Origin: JAVBNN01 sp031551525
GTDB taxonomy: Bacteria; Bacillota; Negativicutes; Acidaminococcales; JAISLQ01
DNA length: 64,000 bases
Assembly (NCBI GenBank): GCA_031551525.1
Contig: JAVBNN010000003.1
Location: 42,668-106,667 of the forward strand
Direction: 5' to 3'
Shown: positions 8,417 through 18,274 of the stretch, in pieces
How positions within the stretch are numbered: position 1 is the first letter of the stretch
Layout: each line of letters begins with the position of its first letter
Translations under genes and position numbers: made by a program
The notes under the pieces: generated by a model
Told to the model about the DNA's origin: nothing
Seen by the model: only the letters and a program-made list of their open reading frames with translations
Databases searched by the model: none

Positions 8417-9247
8417 TTAGAACACCAAGCGCTTGGCGCCGAGGTATCTTTCGACATAATAGGCCTTGGACAAAGATGTTATGGTGACTTGCGCAGCCGC
8501 CGAGCTGGCGTGAATGAAGTTGCCGTCGCCCATGTATATGCCGACGTGCGAGGGGCCCGGCTCGTATGTTTCAAAGAAAACCAGGTCGCCGGCTTGGAGG
8601 TTTTGCCGCTGTACAGGTATGCCGACAGTAAACTGCCCATCCGCCATGCGCGGTATCTGCATGCCCCGCATAGCGAATATATAGTAAATATAGCCCGAGC
8701 AGTCAAAGCCGCCCGGCGCCGCACCGCCCCAAACGTATGGAGTGCCAAGGAAACTCTTTGCCGCCGCCAGCACTTCCAGCCCGCCGCGCGAGAATCCGCG
8801 CGACGCGTCAACTGCCGGCGGTTTGGCTATCTTTTCTTTAGGCAGGTTAAGCGCGGCGATGGTCGCCTCGCCCACGATGCCGTCGGTATTCAAATTGTTG
8901 GCCGACTGAAAAGTATATACCGCACTAAAAGTTGCGCTGCCAAAATCTCCGTCCAACAGGCCACGGTAGTAACCGAAATCTTTGAGTTTGTTCTGTACTT
9001 TTTCTACTTCCAGCCCTTGCATGCCAAATTTAAGAGCTTTACCGGAATATTTTAAAGGAAGGGTAGCCGGGTCAGGTTCCGCGGGCTTCTCATCCGCTGC
9101 CTTGGGAACTATTTTGACGACAGTTATCGCCGCTGCGTTTTTCGGCTCTTCCTTTTGCTTTTTGGGGGATGGCGTTTCGGCAAATACGGCCGAACTCATT
9201 ACAGACAACAACAGGGCCAAAGATAAAACAAACAGCCTATTTTTCAT
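8417..9247 (-). CDS. secreted peptidoglycan-binding NlpC/P60 hydrolase
   Basis: A 276-residue cell-wall peptidase. Residues 1-23 are a signal peptide ending VFA. A Pro/Lys/Glu-rich linker leads to a PG_binding_1 domain (about 70-135; GMQGLEVEKVQNKLKDFGYY, VGEATIAALN). The NlpC/P60 domain follows (about 155-276), with the catalytic triad visible: Cys183 in FDCSGY, His234 in SHVGIY and His246 in FIHA. Such enzymes cut D-Glu/diaminopimelate bonds in stem peptides in the periplasm. The start is set at the signal peptide Met; an upstream in-frame Met would bury it. A hairpin terminator follows, and the gene is divergent from tRNA-Pro. Confidence 0.93.
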   Translation of the reverse strand: MKNRLFVLSLALLLSVMSSAVFAETPSPKKQKEEPKNAAAITVVKIVPKAADEKPAEPDPATLPLKYSGKALKFGMQGLEVEKVQNKLKDFGYYRGLLDGDFGSATFSAVYTFQSANNLNTDGIVGEATIAALNLPKEKIAKPPAVDASRGFSRGGLEVLAAAKSFLGTPYVWGGAAPGGFDCSGYIYYIFAMRGMQIPRMADGQFTVGIPVQRQNLQAGDLVFFETYEPGPSHVGIYMGDGNFIHASSAAAQVTITSLSKAYYVERYLGAKRLVF

Positions 9248-9398
9248 CGCATCACAGCCTTCTCTATTATTTTCGCCAAAGGAACACAGATATATCATTA
9301 TTTTATCACATTTTGCCAAATATTACCAAATAATAAAAAAATTCAGAAAATTACCCTTGTGCTATTATAAAAAACATATTAAATTCTCGTCAAGTAAA

Positions 9399-9427
9399 TT
9401 GACAAAGCCAAAGGCCTGATATATAAT
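9399..9427 (+). promoter_or_regulatory. promoter of tRNA-Pro
   Basis: TTGACA (9399-9404) and TATAAT (9422-9427) with exact 17-bp spacing; the mature tRNA begins 14 nt after the -10 box. Confidence 0.85.
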
Positions 9428-9440
9428 CATATTTGTTATT

Positions 9441-9517
9441 CGGGGCGTGGCGCAGTTTGGTAGCGCGCTTGGTTCGGGACTAAGAGGCCGCAGGTTCAAG
9501 TCCTGTCGCCCCGACCA
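9441..9517 (+). tRNA. tRNA-Pro (anticodon CGG)
   Basis: A 77-nt cloverleaf. The acceptor stem is CGGGGCG / CGCCCCG, with discriminator A and an encoded CCA end. The D-arm is GGCGCAG..GGTAGCGC and the anticodon arm is CTTGG-TTCGGGA-CTAAG, so the anticodon is CGG (reads CCG). The T-arm contains GGTTCAAGTCC. It has its own consensus promoter and a hairpin terminator, so it is a single-gene transcript. Confidence 0.97.
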
Positions 9518-9527
9518 CATCAAACGC

Positions 9528-9562
9528 AAAAAGCATTGCAACTACAGTTGCGGTGCTTTTTA
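9528..9562 (+). terminator. terminator of tRNA-Pro (may also serve mutS2)
   Basis: AAAAAGCA..GCAAC and GTTGC..TGCTTTTT form a stem with a TACA loop and small internal mismatches, followed by TATTTTTT. The A-run on the left allows it to serve the convergent mutS2 as well. Confidence 0.75.
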
Positions 9563-9567
9563 TTTTT

Positions 9568-11937
9568 TCATTTGAGAAATACGACCGTGGCCCCGCTGCC
9601 GCCTTCGTTGAGCGCGGCCAGGGTATGGCTTTTTATCGCGGAGTGTTTGTTGAAATACTGGATGAGCCCACTTCTCAAAGCGCCGGTCCCCTTGCCGTGT
9701 ATTACCCGTACCTGCCCTATCCCGGCGATGAGCGCGTCGTCAATATATTTATCGAGGTCAAGTATCGCTTCGTCGACCGTCTTGCCCCGCACGTCTATTT
9801 CGCTGCTAAAGTCCACCGTCTTGGCCAGTTCCCGGCTGGCTCGCTTGCGTCCGGTTTTAGCGGTTTCTTTTACACCGGTAGCGTCGGCCAGCACACATTT
9901 TGTCATAGGCAGGGTGGTTTTTAAGAGACCTAGTTGGATTATAACGTCTTTCCCGCTGACGCTTACCACAGTGCCTTTTTGCCTGAGCGACGGGATATAT
10001 ACCCACACACCCGGGCGGGCGGCCTGTTCTGTCAGGGCCTCCCCTGCTATTTCTTCTTCTTCATCGAAAACCACCGGGGCCAGTTTTTTGCGTGTTTCGT
10101 CGATCACTTGCTGGCGCTTTTTACTGCTTTCTTCCTGGTTGAGCGCCTTTATCTCCCTGATCGCCGCTTCGGCGTTGAGGCGGGCTTGCCGGGTTATTTC
10201 CGCGGTCTCCGTCCGGCATTTGTCGATTATTTCCTGTTTTTTCGCTGCTATTTCCTTTTCTCTGTTGGCGATCCGGCCTCTAAGTGTTTCCGCTTCCTGC
10301 CGCAAACTCGAGAGGGTGGCGTTCTCCTCTGCCAGACGTCGGCGCTCTTCTTCGAGGTCACGCAAAAATTCTTCCATCTTTTTGTAGCCGCTGTCGAGGT
10401 ATCCCCGCGCTTTTTCCACTATGTCCGGCAAGAGGCCCAGCCGCTGGCTGATATGAAATGCGTTGCTGCTGCCCGGCATACCCATAAGCAGCCGATAAGT
10501 CGGCTGGAGCGATACCGTGTCGAACTCCACACTGGCGTTTTGCATGCCGGGAGTCTGGAAGGCAAAAGTCTTTAGTTCACTGTAATGACTGGTCAAAACT
10601 GTAGTAACGCCTTTGTCCTGCAAATGTTCAAGGATAGCCATAGCCAGCGCCGCGCCTTCTCTCGGATCAGTGCCGGCGCATATTTCGTCGAGGAGGACCA
10701 GCGAGTCTTTGCCCGCTTTGTTCAATATGCCGACCAGATTGTTTATCTGGCCGGAAAAGGTGCTCAGGCTCTGTTCTATGCTTTGTTCGTCGCCAATATC
10801 GGCATAAATGTTTTTAAAAACCGGCATGATGCTATCCGTCCGGGTAGGCAAAAACAGGCCGGACTGGCACATTAGGGCAAACAGGCCGATGATCTTGAGC
10901 GTGACCGTCTTGCCGCCGGCGTTAGAGCCGGTGATGAGAAGTGTGCGCACCTCCCCGCCTGCTTTCACGTCTACCGGCACTACCACCGCCGGGTCGATGA
11001 GCGGGTGGCGGCCTTCGATAATATCTAAATGCCCGTCTTTTGAGAGTATGGGCAGCGTGGCTTTGGTGTCCCGCGCCAGTTTGGCCTTGGCAAAAATCAA
11101 GTCGAGCGCGGTCAATACAGTCAGATTTATAGCTATTTCCCCTTGTGACCGTCCGATTTGTCCCGACAGGAGACGGAGTATGCGCTCCACTTCTTCTTTT
11201 TCTTCCGATAGCATGCGTTTTACGTCATTATTGAGTTCCACGACGGACAGCGGTTCAATAAAAACCGTCGCGCCACTGCCCGACTGGTCGTGCACTATAC
11301 CGGGGAAAAACTGGCGATATTCCTGTTTTACCGGTATAACATAACGCCCGTTTCTCATTGTTACCAGCTGTTCCTGAAAATATCTCTGGTATTCGCTGGA
11401 ACGCAGTATGTTTTCCAGTTTTTCCTTCACCCTGTTTTGCGACACCCTGATGTCACGGCGCAAACGGGCCAGTTCCGGCGAAGCGTTGTCCTGTACTACG
11501 AGGTTATCTGAAATGGTATTTTCTATCGTTTGTTCCAAATGGCGCAATACGGTTATCTCGGCGGTTTTTTCCGCCAGGAGCGGTGCTTTTTCCAGCAACG
11601 GCAAGAAAAATTCCCGCACTCTGCGCGAGGCATAGAGAAAATTGCCTACCGCTCTTATACGGTCAGGCTCCAATACCGCCCCGACTTTGGCCCGCCCGAT
11701 ATCCGGGCCGACATCTGTCGCTCCGCCAAAGGGCGGCGGCGTGCCTTCATTGGCCAGCAAAAACGCTTGAGCCGTTTCATCCAGAAGTTGCTGGACGGCT
11801 ACATGGTCGCTCAACGGCGAAAGTTCCAGCGCGGCTTGTTTACCAAGCGACGTGGCCGCGGAAAAAGAGAGCATTTCGAGGATTTTCGGGTACTCCAATG
11901 TACGCAGTACAGTTTTGTCCATACCGCCGTTTATCAT
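9568..11937 (-). CDS. mutS2: endonuclease MutS2
   Basis: MutS2 is a MutS-family ATPase with a Smr nuclease domain, linked to suppression of recombination and to rescue of collided ribosomes. The 789-residue protein shows the MutS core (MDKTVLRTLEYPKILEML at the N-terminus), Walker A TGSNAGGKT near 332-340, a Walker B/signature block (LVLLDEICAGTDPREGAALA), a long coiled coil, and a C-terminal Smr domain (DVRGKTVDEAI .. VIHGKGTGALR). The start ATG overlaps the U32 stop (TGATG) with GGGGGG 7 nt upstream, so translation is probably coupled. A Met five codons later is the alternative. Confidence 0.95.
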   Translation of the reverse strand: MINGGMDKTVLRTLEYPKILEMLSFSAATSLGKQAALELSPLSDHVAVQQLLDETAQAFLLANEGTPPPFGGATDVGPDIGRAKVGAVLEPDRIRAVGNFLYASRRVREFFLPLLEKAPLLAEKTAEITVLRHLEQTIENTISDNLVVQDNASPELARLRRDIRVSQNRVKEKLENILRSSEYQRYFQEQLVTMRNGRYVIPVKQEYRQFFPGIVHDQSGSGATVFIEPLSVVELNNDVKRMLSEEKEEVERILRLLSGQIGRSQGEIAINLTVLTALDLIFAKAKLARDTKATLPILSKDGHLDIIEGRHPLIDPAVVVPVDVKAGGEVRTLLITGSNAGGKTVTLKIIGLFALMCQSGLFLPTRTDSIMPVFKNIYADIGDEQSIEQSLSTFSGQINNLVGILNKAGKDSLVLLDEICAGTDPREGAALAMAILEHLQDKGVTTVLTSHYSELKTFAFQTPGMQNASVEFDTVSLQPTYRLLMGMPGSSNAFHISQRLGLLPDIVEKARGYLDSGYKKMEEFLRDLEEERRRLAEENATLSSLRQEAETLRGRIANREKEIAAKKQEIIDKCRTETAEITRQARLNAEAAIREIKALNQEESSKKRQQVIDETRKKLAPVVFDEEEEIAGEALTEQAARPGVWVYIPSLRQKGTVVSVSGKDVIIQLGLLKTTLPMTKCVLADATGVKETAKTGRKRASRELAKTVDFSSEIDVRGKTVDEAILDLDKYIDDALIAGIGQVRVIHGKGTGALRSGLIQYFNKHSAIKSHTLAALNEGGSGATVVFLK

Positions 11938-14372
11938 CACACTACCCCCCTGAAATAATGTCCGCGCGTTATGCCGCTATATTTTGAGGAAGATACAGCT
12001 CGCCCGTCGAGGGCAGCCCGGTAGTCGTCCGTAGCTGTCCTTAGACCGGCTACATCCATATAGCGCCCGTCGATCCTTATCCGTTCGACGCCGGCTTTTT
12101 GAAAACGCTCCACGCTGTCGAGGAGGCAAAGCTCCTTGGCATTGAGGATATGCATGCGGCAAAACTGGTCGGTAACTATGGGAAAATGCTCCCCCTTACG
12201 GTCCTCCAGAAAATATTTCCCGCTCTGGCAGGCCGCTTCACCCAATAAACTCCCGGGAGCGCAGTATTCGGATACCATCATTTCCATGCGGCCGTGTACC
12301 ACACACTCTACCGGCAAAAGATTTTGCGCGGCCAGTTCTTCCACCTGCTGCATGGTCAGTTCGAGTGATAAAGCGACGCCGTTCGCGCCTTTTTTGCGCC
12401 AAAAATCCAGCGACCAGCTGTTAAACGCATTGAGCGGCCAGTCAGCCCGCAAAGGCACATTCAAACGCCCGGCCAGCTGCCAAACAGACAGGCTGCCCAC
12501 CAAAAAACCGTCCGGTTTAAGCCCGGCCAGCAAAGAAAGCCGTTCTTGCAGTTCCCTGCTGCCCGCTTCGCTGACGATGCGCGGCGTGGCGAAATATATT
12601 TGTTTACCGAAGTGGCGGGCAATATCAGCCGCTTTGCGGCATTCGTCAATGCTCAGCTCTTTATGGGAGTAGGTTTCCCCCCCGAAAATAAGTATATCGG
12701 CTCCGGCAAGAGCGGCTGCTTCGGCTTTATCCAAGCTGTCCGCATGCACACTCAACAGCGTACGCGAAGAGAGCGCGCCGGGTCGTCTACCTATCAACGA
12801 AAATGCCTTCCCGCCTTTACTTCGCAGCGGAAAATACTTTACCAGCCGCCGTTCTTTAAGTTGCTCTATTGCCGCGCGGCGCGCCTCGTTTATCTCGCTA
12901 ACCGGCGCCATGATATTTTCTGGAAAATCGCAGGAAATATTCACCAGGTAAAAGTCTGTACTGCCCAGCCGTTCCACCTGTTTCTGGACACCGCCCACCG
13001 TAAGCGGGTGCTTGCGCGCGGCTTCGCAGATAAAAGCCGTTTCCGCTTCGCCTTGATTGCCTTCGTCATCAGTAAAAACTATTTTCAGCGGCTGGCCGAC
13101 TTGTGCGCTCACTGTAGCGCTCACCGGTATCAGCCGTTTGTTGCCCGGCCCGAAAAAGCTTTGCGCTTTCTCCAAAAGGGCAATGTCCGCTATTCTAAAT
13201 ACCCGGTCCCCCGCGCTGGCTCCGGCAGGCAGTTTTATACCCACTACCTGTCCGGCGGCAGCGCCCGCCACCGGCTGGCCAGCTAAGAATATGCTCTCTG
13301 CGGTGACGCCTGCGCGTCCGCCCACACTTACCCATACTTCGAGTCCGTCGCCGGTTGTTATATCTTCTTCCAGTTTAATATAGGCCAGCCCGCGTTCGCA
13401 AAAACTTATCCGGCCAATGTAGACGCCGCGGTTGTTCGGGCGGCGGTCGCTCAATATAGTCCGGCCAGGACGTTCTTTTAGGTAGGCCGTGGTAAAATCA
13501 CGGTTGAATATCTGGCGCAAATCGCGCAGGGCGTTTTCCGGCAGTTTGAAGTCACCGCCCAGACAGCTGTCTATGGCCTGTCGGTAGATGGAAGTGACCA
13601 CCGCTACATATTCCGGGCGTTTCATGCGTCCTTCGATTTTGAAGGAGGTTACTCCCGCTTCTATAAGTTCCGGTAACATTTCGAGCGTATTAAGATCTTT
13701 AGGACTTAAAATATATTTACCGGCACTGCCCTGATCAAGCAGCCCAGCTCCATTTTCGTCAACCAGGCTATAAGGCAGCCGACAGGGTTGAGCGCACTGC
13801 CCGCGGTTGCCGCTGCGTCCGCCGATCAGGCTGCTCATCAGACACTGCCCGGAGTAGCACATACATAGTGCGCCGTGCACAAAAACCTCTATCTCGCTTT
13901 TGGCCTGGCGGCAAATATCCTTTATTTCGTCGAGGCTGGCCTCTCGCGCCAAAACGCTCCGGCTAAAGCCCATTTTCTCCGCAAACGTGACTCCGGCGGC
14001 ATTGGCCACGGTCATCTGCGTACTGGCAAATAGCGGCAGTTCCGGCACCAGTTCCCGTGCCAGAGCAGCTATGCCCATATCCTGAACGATGGCGGCGTCC
14101 ACACCTATGCAAGACAAAAATTGCAGATAGTCAGCCACATCGGGCATTTCACTATCCGCCACTAAGGTATTTACTGTCACATATATTTTTACACGGCGCA
14201 GGTGGGCAAAGTCGACAGCGCGAGCCAGTTCTTCACGGTCAAAATTATCCGCGTACTGACGCGCGCCAAACCTGCTTCCACCGAGGTATACTGCGTCAGC
14301 ACCCGCGTTCACCGCAGCTTCCAGCGCTTGCCACGTACCGGCCGGAGACATGAGTTCTACTTTATTGTTCAT
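11937..14372 (-). CDS. U32 family peptidase/RNA hydroxylase with DUF3656
   Basis: An 811-residue U32-family protein. The N-terminal half is the U32 domain: VELMSPAGTWQALEAAVNAG at the start, VFVHGALCMCYSGQCLMSS near 165-180 and NRGQCAQPCRLPY (the Cys-rich U32 signature). The C-terminal half matches the DUF3656 extension of the longer members. The E. coli relative RlhA hydroxylates C2501 of 23S rRNA and TrhP acts on tRNA, so an RNA hydroxylation role is more likely than proteolysis; this is family inference. The start is the ATG at 14372 behind AAAGGGA. It sits between zapA and mutS2 in one operon. Confidence 0.88.
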   Translation of the reverse strand: MNNKVELMSPAGTWQALEAAVNAGADAVYLGGSRFGARQYADNFDREELARAVDFAHLRRVKIYVTVNTLVADSEMPDVADYLQFLSCIGVDAAIVQDMGIAALARELVPELPLFASTQMTVANAAGVTFAEKMGFSRSVLAREASLDEIKDICRQAKSEIEVFVHGALCMCYSGQCLMSSLIGGRSGNRGQCAQPCRLPYSLVDENGAGLLDQGSAGKYILSPKDLNTLEMLPELIEAGVTSFKIEGRMKRPEYVAVVTSIYRQAIDSCLGGDFKLPENALRDLRQIFNRDFTTAYLKERPGRTILSDRRPNNRGVYIGRISFCERGLAYIKLEEDITTGDGLEVWVSVGGRAGVTAESIFLAGQPVAGAAAGQVVGIKLPAGASAGDRVFRIADIALLEKAQSFFGPGNKRLIPVSATVSAQVGQPLKIVFTDDEGNQGEAETAFICEAARKHPLTVGGVQKQVERLGSTDFYLVNISCDFPENIMAPVSEINEARRAAIEQLKERRLVKYFPLRSKGGKAFSLIGRRPGALSSRTLLSVHADSLDKAEAAALAGADILIFGGETYSHKELSIDECRKAADIARHFGKQIYFATPRIVSEAGSRELQERLSLLAGLKPDGFLVGSLSVWQLAGRLNVPLRADWPLNAFNSWSLDFWRKKGANGVALSLELTMQQVEELAAQNLLPVECVVHGRMEMMVSEYCAPGSLLGEAACQSGKYFLEDRKGEHFPIVTDQFCRMHILNAKELCLLDSVERFQKAGVERIRIDGRYMDVAGLRTATDDYRAALDGRAVSSSKYSGITRGHYFRGVV

Positions 14373-14393
14373 TATTCCCTTTCCCAAAACTTC

Positions 14394-14654
14394 CTAAGCT
14401 TTGCTACCCTGCTGCTCTTTTACCGCCGCCAGCAGGTTTTCGTAAGCCGCCTTGCTGGTATTAGCTTCGTCCGCCAGTTCCAGCGCCACCAGAACGGCTA
14501 TCCGCGTACCAGTGAGCGCCGGTTGCATACGGGCTATTTTTTGCATGCGCGCGTCCACCTGCCCGGCCAGTTTTTCTATACGCTCCTGGGACAGGTCTGA
14601 TTTTAAGGTGTACTGTTCATTGTAAATATTAACTACTATACGTTGCTTGCTCAT
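14394..14654 (-). CDS. zapA: cell division protein ZapA
   Basis: An 86-residue ZapA homologue, which binds FtsZ and bundles protofilaments at the division ring. The N-terminal beta region RIVVNIYNEQYTLKSD and a long C-terminal helix (RIAVLVALELADEANTSKAA) match the family, whose coiled coil forms the tetramer. It begins the zapA-U32-mutS2 operon, a common Firmicute arrangement next to pheT. The U32 gene starts 21 nt after its stop. Confidence 0.88.
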   Translation of the reverse strand: MSKQRIVVNIYNEQYTLKSDLSQERIEKLAGQVDARMQKIARMQPALTGTRIAVLVALELADEANTSKAAYENLLAAVKEQQGSKA

Positions 14655-14715
14655 GGGTCACCCTCCCCAAGTATGTCATGTAAATATTTTAACAGTAATT
14701 CCTCGTAAAAACAAC

Positions 14716-14739
14716 GAGCCCGGTATTTCTACCGGACCG
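14716..14739 (-). terminator. possible terminator after pheT
   Basis: CCGGTA-GAAA-TACCGG on the minus strand, with a GNRA-type loop and extendable by several pairs; the T-run (GTTGTTTTT) begins several nt later. It may only attenuate read-through into zapA. Confidence 0.45.
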
Positions 14740-14744
14740 TTTCT

Positions 14745-17171
14745 TTAACCGCGCAATTTTATTTGCAACTTACCTTCCAGGGCGGCGGTTATCCTCGTTA
14801 CCGCCTGGCCGATTTCCTCATCAGTCAGTGTGCGGTCAGCCGCCTGGAACGAAAGGGCGTACGCCATGCTCTTATGACCGGCCTCCACCTGTTTTCCGGT
14901 GTAAAGGTCAAAGAGGCGCACCTCACGCAAATGTTTGCCGCCGCTTTCTCTTATCGTTTCTTCTATCAAACGCTGGCTTATCTCTAGCGGCGCCAGCATT
15001 GACAGGTCACGGTATATTTCCGGGTATTTGGGCAGTGCTGTATACTGCGCCAGTTTGCCGTAGTCGCCGACCAGTGGGGATAGTTTTATTTCCACCAGAC
15101 AGGCGGCTTTAGAAATATCAAAAGAGGCCGCCACCACTGGGTGTACCTCCCCCACCACACCCACGGTTTCGCCATTAAATATTATCTGCATGGATTTCCC
15201 CTGATGCAGATAGGGGCGCCCGCCTTCGGCGAACTGGTAACCGGTTATATTTATCTTGTCAAACAGCTCCTCGACCAAACCTTTGGCATCGTAAAAATCC
15301 ACATCCGCTTTATCCTGGTTCCAGTCATTCGGCCAACGGCGCCCGGTAAGCGCAGCCACCAGGCAAACTTCTTCCGTCGGAAAAGATGATAGCGGCAGGC
15401 TGTCTGCCCGATAGGTGCGCCCGATTTCGAAAATGGCAGTATCTTCGTTGCGGTGCGCCAGGTTATACTGCATGGCACCTAAAACGCTCGGCACAAGTGT
15501 AGTACGCATCACGCCAAATTCATCGGTTATCGGGTTGAGTACGGGAATAGGGGCTAAAAGCGCATCTTCTTCCGGTAGGTTGAGTTTTTTCAGTTGCGAC
15601 TGATGGGTAAAGCTATAGCCGATTATCTCATTGAGACCGGCCGCACATAGAAAATCTCCGGTTTTATCAATAAGGGTAGCCAGTTTGCTTTGGCTGCCCT
15701 GCATGACCGCACCGTCCGGCAAAGTGCTGGGGAGAAAGTCGTAACCGTTTATGCGAGCTATCTCTTCGCTGATATCAGCCGCGATAAGCACGTCGTTGCG
15801 CCAGGAGGGCACTTTTGCCTGTAGGGCACCTTCTTTTTCAGCTACGCTAAAGCCAAGCCCTTCCAATATTGCTACCATGCGCCCGGCAGACAGTGCTGTA
15901 CCGAGTCTATGGTTTATGCCGTCCACTGTAGCAGAGATGGTTTGGGGAGCCCGTAAAAGCGGATAATTATCGGTGTGCACCGGACAGGCTCTGGCCGCGC
16001 CCAGTTCTTCCAGAAGGGCAGCCGCCCGGTCGAGCGCCCAGGGTATATTTTCCCGGTCTATGCCGTGTTCGAAGCGGTTGGAGGCTTCACTGCGCAGGCC
16101 GACAGCGCGGCTGGCCTTGCGGATGGCAACCGGTTCAAAACAGGCGGCTTCTAAAAGAACCGCTTGCGTCTGGCCTGATATTTCCGTCTGAAGGCCGCCC
16201 ATAACGCCGCCCAGGCCGATGGCCTTTTCTCCGTCGGCGATGACTATCATACCGCCCGAAAGTTTTCGTTCATTGCCGTCGAGGGTAACCAATGTTTCGC
16301 CGATTATCGCCGGACGGGCCTCGATAACGCCGCCGACCAGCGTGTCTTTGTCGTAGGCGTGCATTGGTTGTCCTGCTTCGAGCATCACATAGTTGGTTAC
16401 GTCGACCACATTGTTCAGGGGGCGCATGTCAGAAAGACGCAGCCTGTTTTGCAGCCAGAGCGGCGAAGGCTGTATTTTTATATCGGTAAGTACCCGTCCG
16501 ACAAAACGCTGACACAAGCTGCTGTCCGCAATTTTTATATCGAATGGTTTTGTGTCTGAACCTTCCGCCTTGAGTTTCACTTCCGGCAGTTTCAGTTTTC
16601 CGCCAGTCACGGCCGCTACTTCGCGCGCGAGGCCAATAACGTTCAAGCAATCGCCCCGGTTTGCAGTGAGTTCAAATTCGAACACCACGTCGTCGAGGCC
16701 AAGTATCTTCCTGATATCTACGCCAAGCGGCGTATCAGGTGGTAGTATCATAATGCCGTCGCGTTCTCCCGGCTGCAAAAGCTTGTCCGGGATCGCCAGT
16801 TCACTGGCGGAACAAAGCATGCCGGCCGAGTCGATGCCACGCAATTTTGCTTTTTTCATCTTGCGTCCGTCCGGCAGTATCGAACCCACCTGCGCCACCG
16901 GTACTACCGCGCCCTCTGTTACGTTGTCAGCGCCGGTCACGATCTGCAGTTTTTCACCATTATTTATATCCAACTGGCAGACCCACAGTTTGTCTGCCTC
17001 CGGGTGGCGACGGATCTCCGCTACCCGCCCTGTTACCACATTTTCTATCCCTTTGCCCGGATACTCGAGGTACTCCACCGGTATGCCCGCGCGGGTGAGT
17101 TTTTCCGCCAACACTTCCGGGGCCTCGGTTATTTCAACATATTCTTTCAACCAATTAAACGATACCTTCAT
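14745..17171 (-). CDS. pheT: phenylalanyl-tRNA synthetase beta subunit
   Basis: The 808-residue beta subunit of the PheST tetramer. Domain order is visible: the N-terminal MKVSFNWLKEYVEI, an EMAP/tRNA-binding OB fold (about 40-155; KLWVCQLDINNGEKLQIVTG), B3/B4 editing (LTANRGDCLNVIGLAREVAA), B5, the catalytic-like core, and a C-terminal FDX-ACB anticodon-binding domain (KYPEIYRDLSMLAP onward). Full length. It starts 12 nt after the pheS stop and shares the upstream T-box. Confidence 0.97.
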   Translation of the reverse strand: MKVSFNWLKEYVEITEAPEVLAEKLTRAGIPVEYLEYPGKGIENVVTGRVAEIRRHPEADKLWVCQLDINNGEKLQIVTGADNVTEGAVVPVAQVGSILPDGRKMKKAKLRGIDSAGMLCSASELAIPDKLLQPGERDGIMILPPDTPLGVDIRKILGLDDVVFEFELTANRGDCLNVIGLAREVAAVTGGKLKLPEVKLKAEGSDTKPFDIKIADSSLCQRFVGRVLTDIKIQPSPLWLQNRLRLSDMRPLNNVVDVTNYVMLEAGQPMHAYDKDTLVGGVIEARPAIIGETLVTLDGNERKLSGGMIVIADGEKAIGLGGVMGGLQTEISGQTQAVLLEAACFEPVAIRKASRAVGLRSEASNRFEHGIDRENIPWALDRAAALLEELGAARACPVHTDNYPLLRAPQTISATVDGINHRLGTALSAGRMVAILEGLGFSVAEKEGALQAKVPSWRNDVLIAADISEEIARINGYDFLPSTLPDGAVMQGSQSKLATLIDKTGDFLCAAGLNEIIGYSFTHQSQLKKLNLPEEDALLAPIPVLNPITDEFGVMRTTLVPSVLGAMQYNLAHRNEDTAIFEIGRTYRADSLPLSSFPTEEVCLVAALTGRRWPNDWNQDKADVDFYDAKGLVEELFDKINITGYQFAEGGRPYLHQGKSMQIIFNGETVGVVGEVHPVVAASFDISKAACLVEIKLSPLVGDYGKLAQYTALPKYPEIYRDLSMLAPLEISQRLIEETIRESGGKHLREVRLFDLYTGKQVEAGHKSMAYALSFQAADRTLTDEEIGQAVTRITAALEGKLQIKLRG

Positions 17172-17183
17172 AGCCTGCTCCTC

Positions 17184-18209
17184 CTAGTTAAACTGGCGGA
17201 CAAACCGCAGATTGTTTTCAAAAAATAATCGCAGGTCGTCTATGCCGTAAGACAGCATAGCGATACGCTCTACGCCCATGCCAAAAGCAAACCCACTGAC
17301 TTTTTCCGGGTCGTACCCGCTCATGGAAAGTACATTGGGATGTACCATGCCGGAGCCGAGTATCTCCAGCCAGCCGGAGTTCTTACATACCCGGCAGCCC
17401 TTTTGCCCGCACATGACGCAGGAAATATCCACTTCCGCGCTAGGTTCGGTGAAGGGAAAGAAGCTGGGGCGCAAACGCACTTTTACAGATGAACCGAACA
17501 TTTCTTTGGTGAACAGCTCGAGCGTGCCTTTAAGGTCGGACAGGCCTATGCTTTTGTCGACAACCAGTCCCTCCACCTGATGAAACATCGGCGAATGGGT
17601 GGCGTCGTAGTCCCGGCGGTAAACTTTGCCCGGCGCGATCATGCGGATAGGGGTATTGGGCGGGTTTGAGCGCATAACGCGAGCCTGCACCGGCGAGGTG
17701 TGGGTACGCAACAGGTAATCTTCCGTTATATAAAAAGTGTCCTGCATATCCCGCGCCGGATGGTTTTTCGGCAGGTTCAGCAGTTCAAAATTGTAATAGT
17801 CCTTTTCTATCTCCGGCCCGTCGCATATTTCAAAACCCATACGCATAAAAATATCCTTCATGCGGCGCATAGTGAGGGTGACCGGATGCAGGCGGCCCTG
17901 CGGACGGCGGCGCCCGGGCAGAGTAATGTCTATTTTTTCCGAGGCCAGCCGGCTTTGCATTTCTTTTTCCGCCAGTTCGGCTTCTTTGGCGGAAAATACC
18001 ACTTCGAGTTGTTGGCGTACGTCATTGACGATCTGTCCCATGCGCGGGCGTTCTTCAGGCGATAATGCGCCCATACCGCGCAAAGCTGCAGAAAGGGTGC
18101 CTTTCTTTCCCAAATATTTTACTTTCAGTTCATTGAGTTCCGCCAAACCGGCGCAGGCGGAAAAGGCAGCAACCGCCTCTTCGTGCAATAATGCCAGTTG
18201 TTTTTCCAT
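17184..18209 (-). CDS. pheS: phenylalanyl-tRNA synthetase alpha subunit
   Basis: The 341-residue catalytic alpha subunit, a class II synthetase. An N-terminal coiled coil for tRNA binding (1-90) precedes the catalytic core. Class II motif 2 is visible (TSPVQARVM and IRMIAPGKVYRRDYDATHSP), as is motif 3 (GFAFGMGVERIAML). A CxxC..CxxC pair (CVMCGQKGCRVC) sits mid-core, seen in some Firmicute PheS. First gene after the Phe T-box, translated with pheT. Confidence 0.97.
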   Translation of the reverse strand: MEKQLALLHEEAVAAFSACAGLAELNELKVKYLGKKGTLSAALRGMGALSPEERPRMGQIVNDVRQQLEVVFSAKEAELAEKEMQSRLASEKIDITLPGRRRPQGRLHPVTLTMRRMKDIFMRMGFEICDGPEIEKDYYNFELLNLPKNHPARDMQDTFYITEDYLLRTHTSPVQARVMRSNPPNTPIRMIAPGKVYRRDYDATHSPMFHQVEGLVVDKSIGLSDLKGTLELFTKEMFGSSVKVRLRPSFFPFTEPSAEVDISCVMCGQKGCRVCKNSGWLEILGSGMVHPNVLSMSGYDPEKVSGFAFGMGVERIAMLSYGIDDLRLFFENNLRFVRQFN

Positions 18210-18274
18210 CTGTAACAGCTCCTTTTACCTTGGTAGTTTATAGTGTCCGTCATTCTGCCAGGGCATAAACAAAA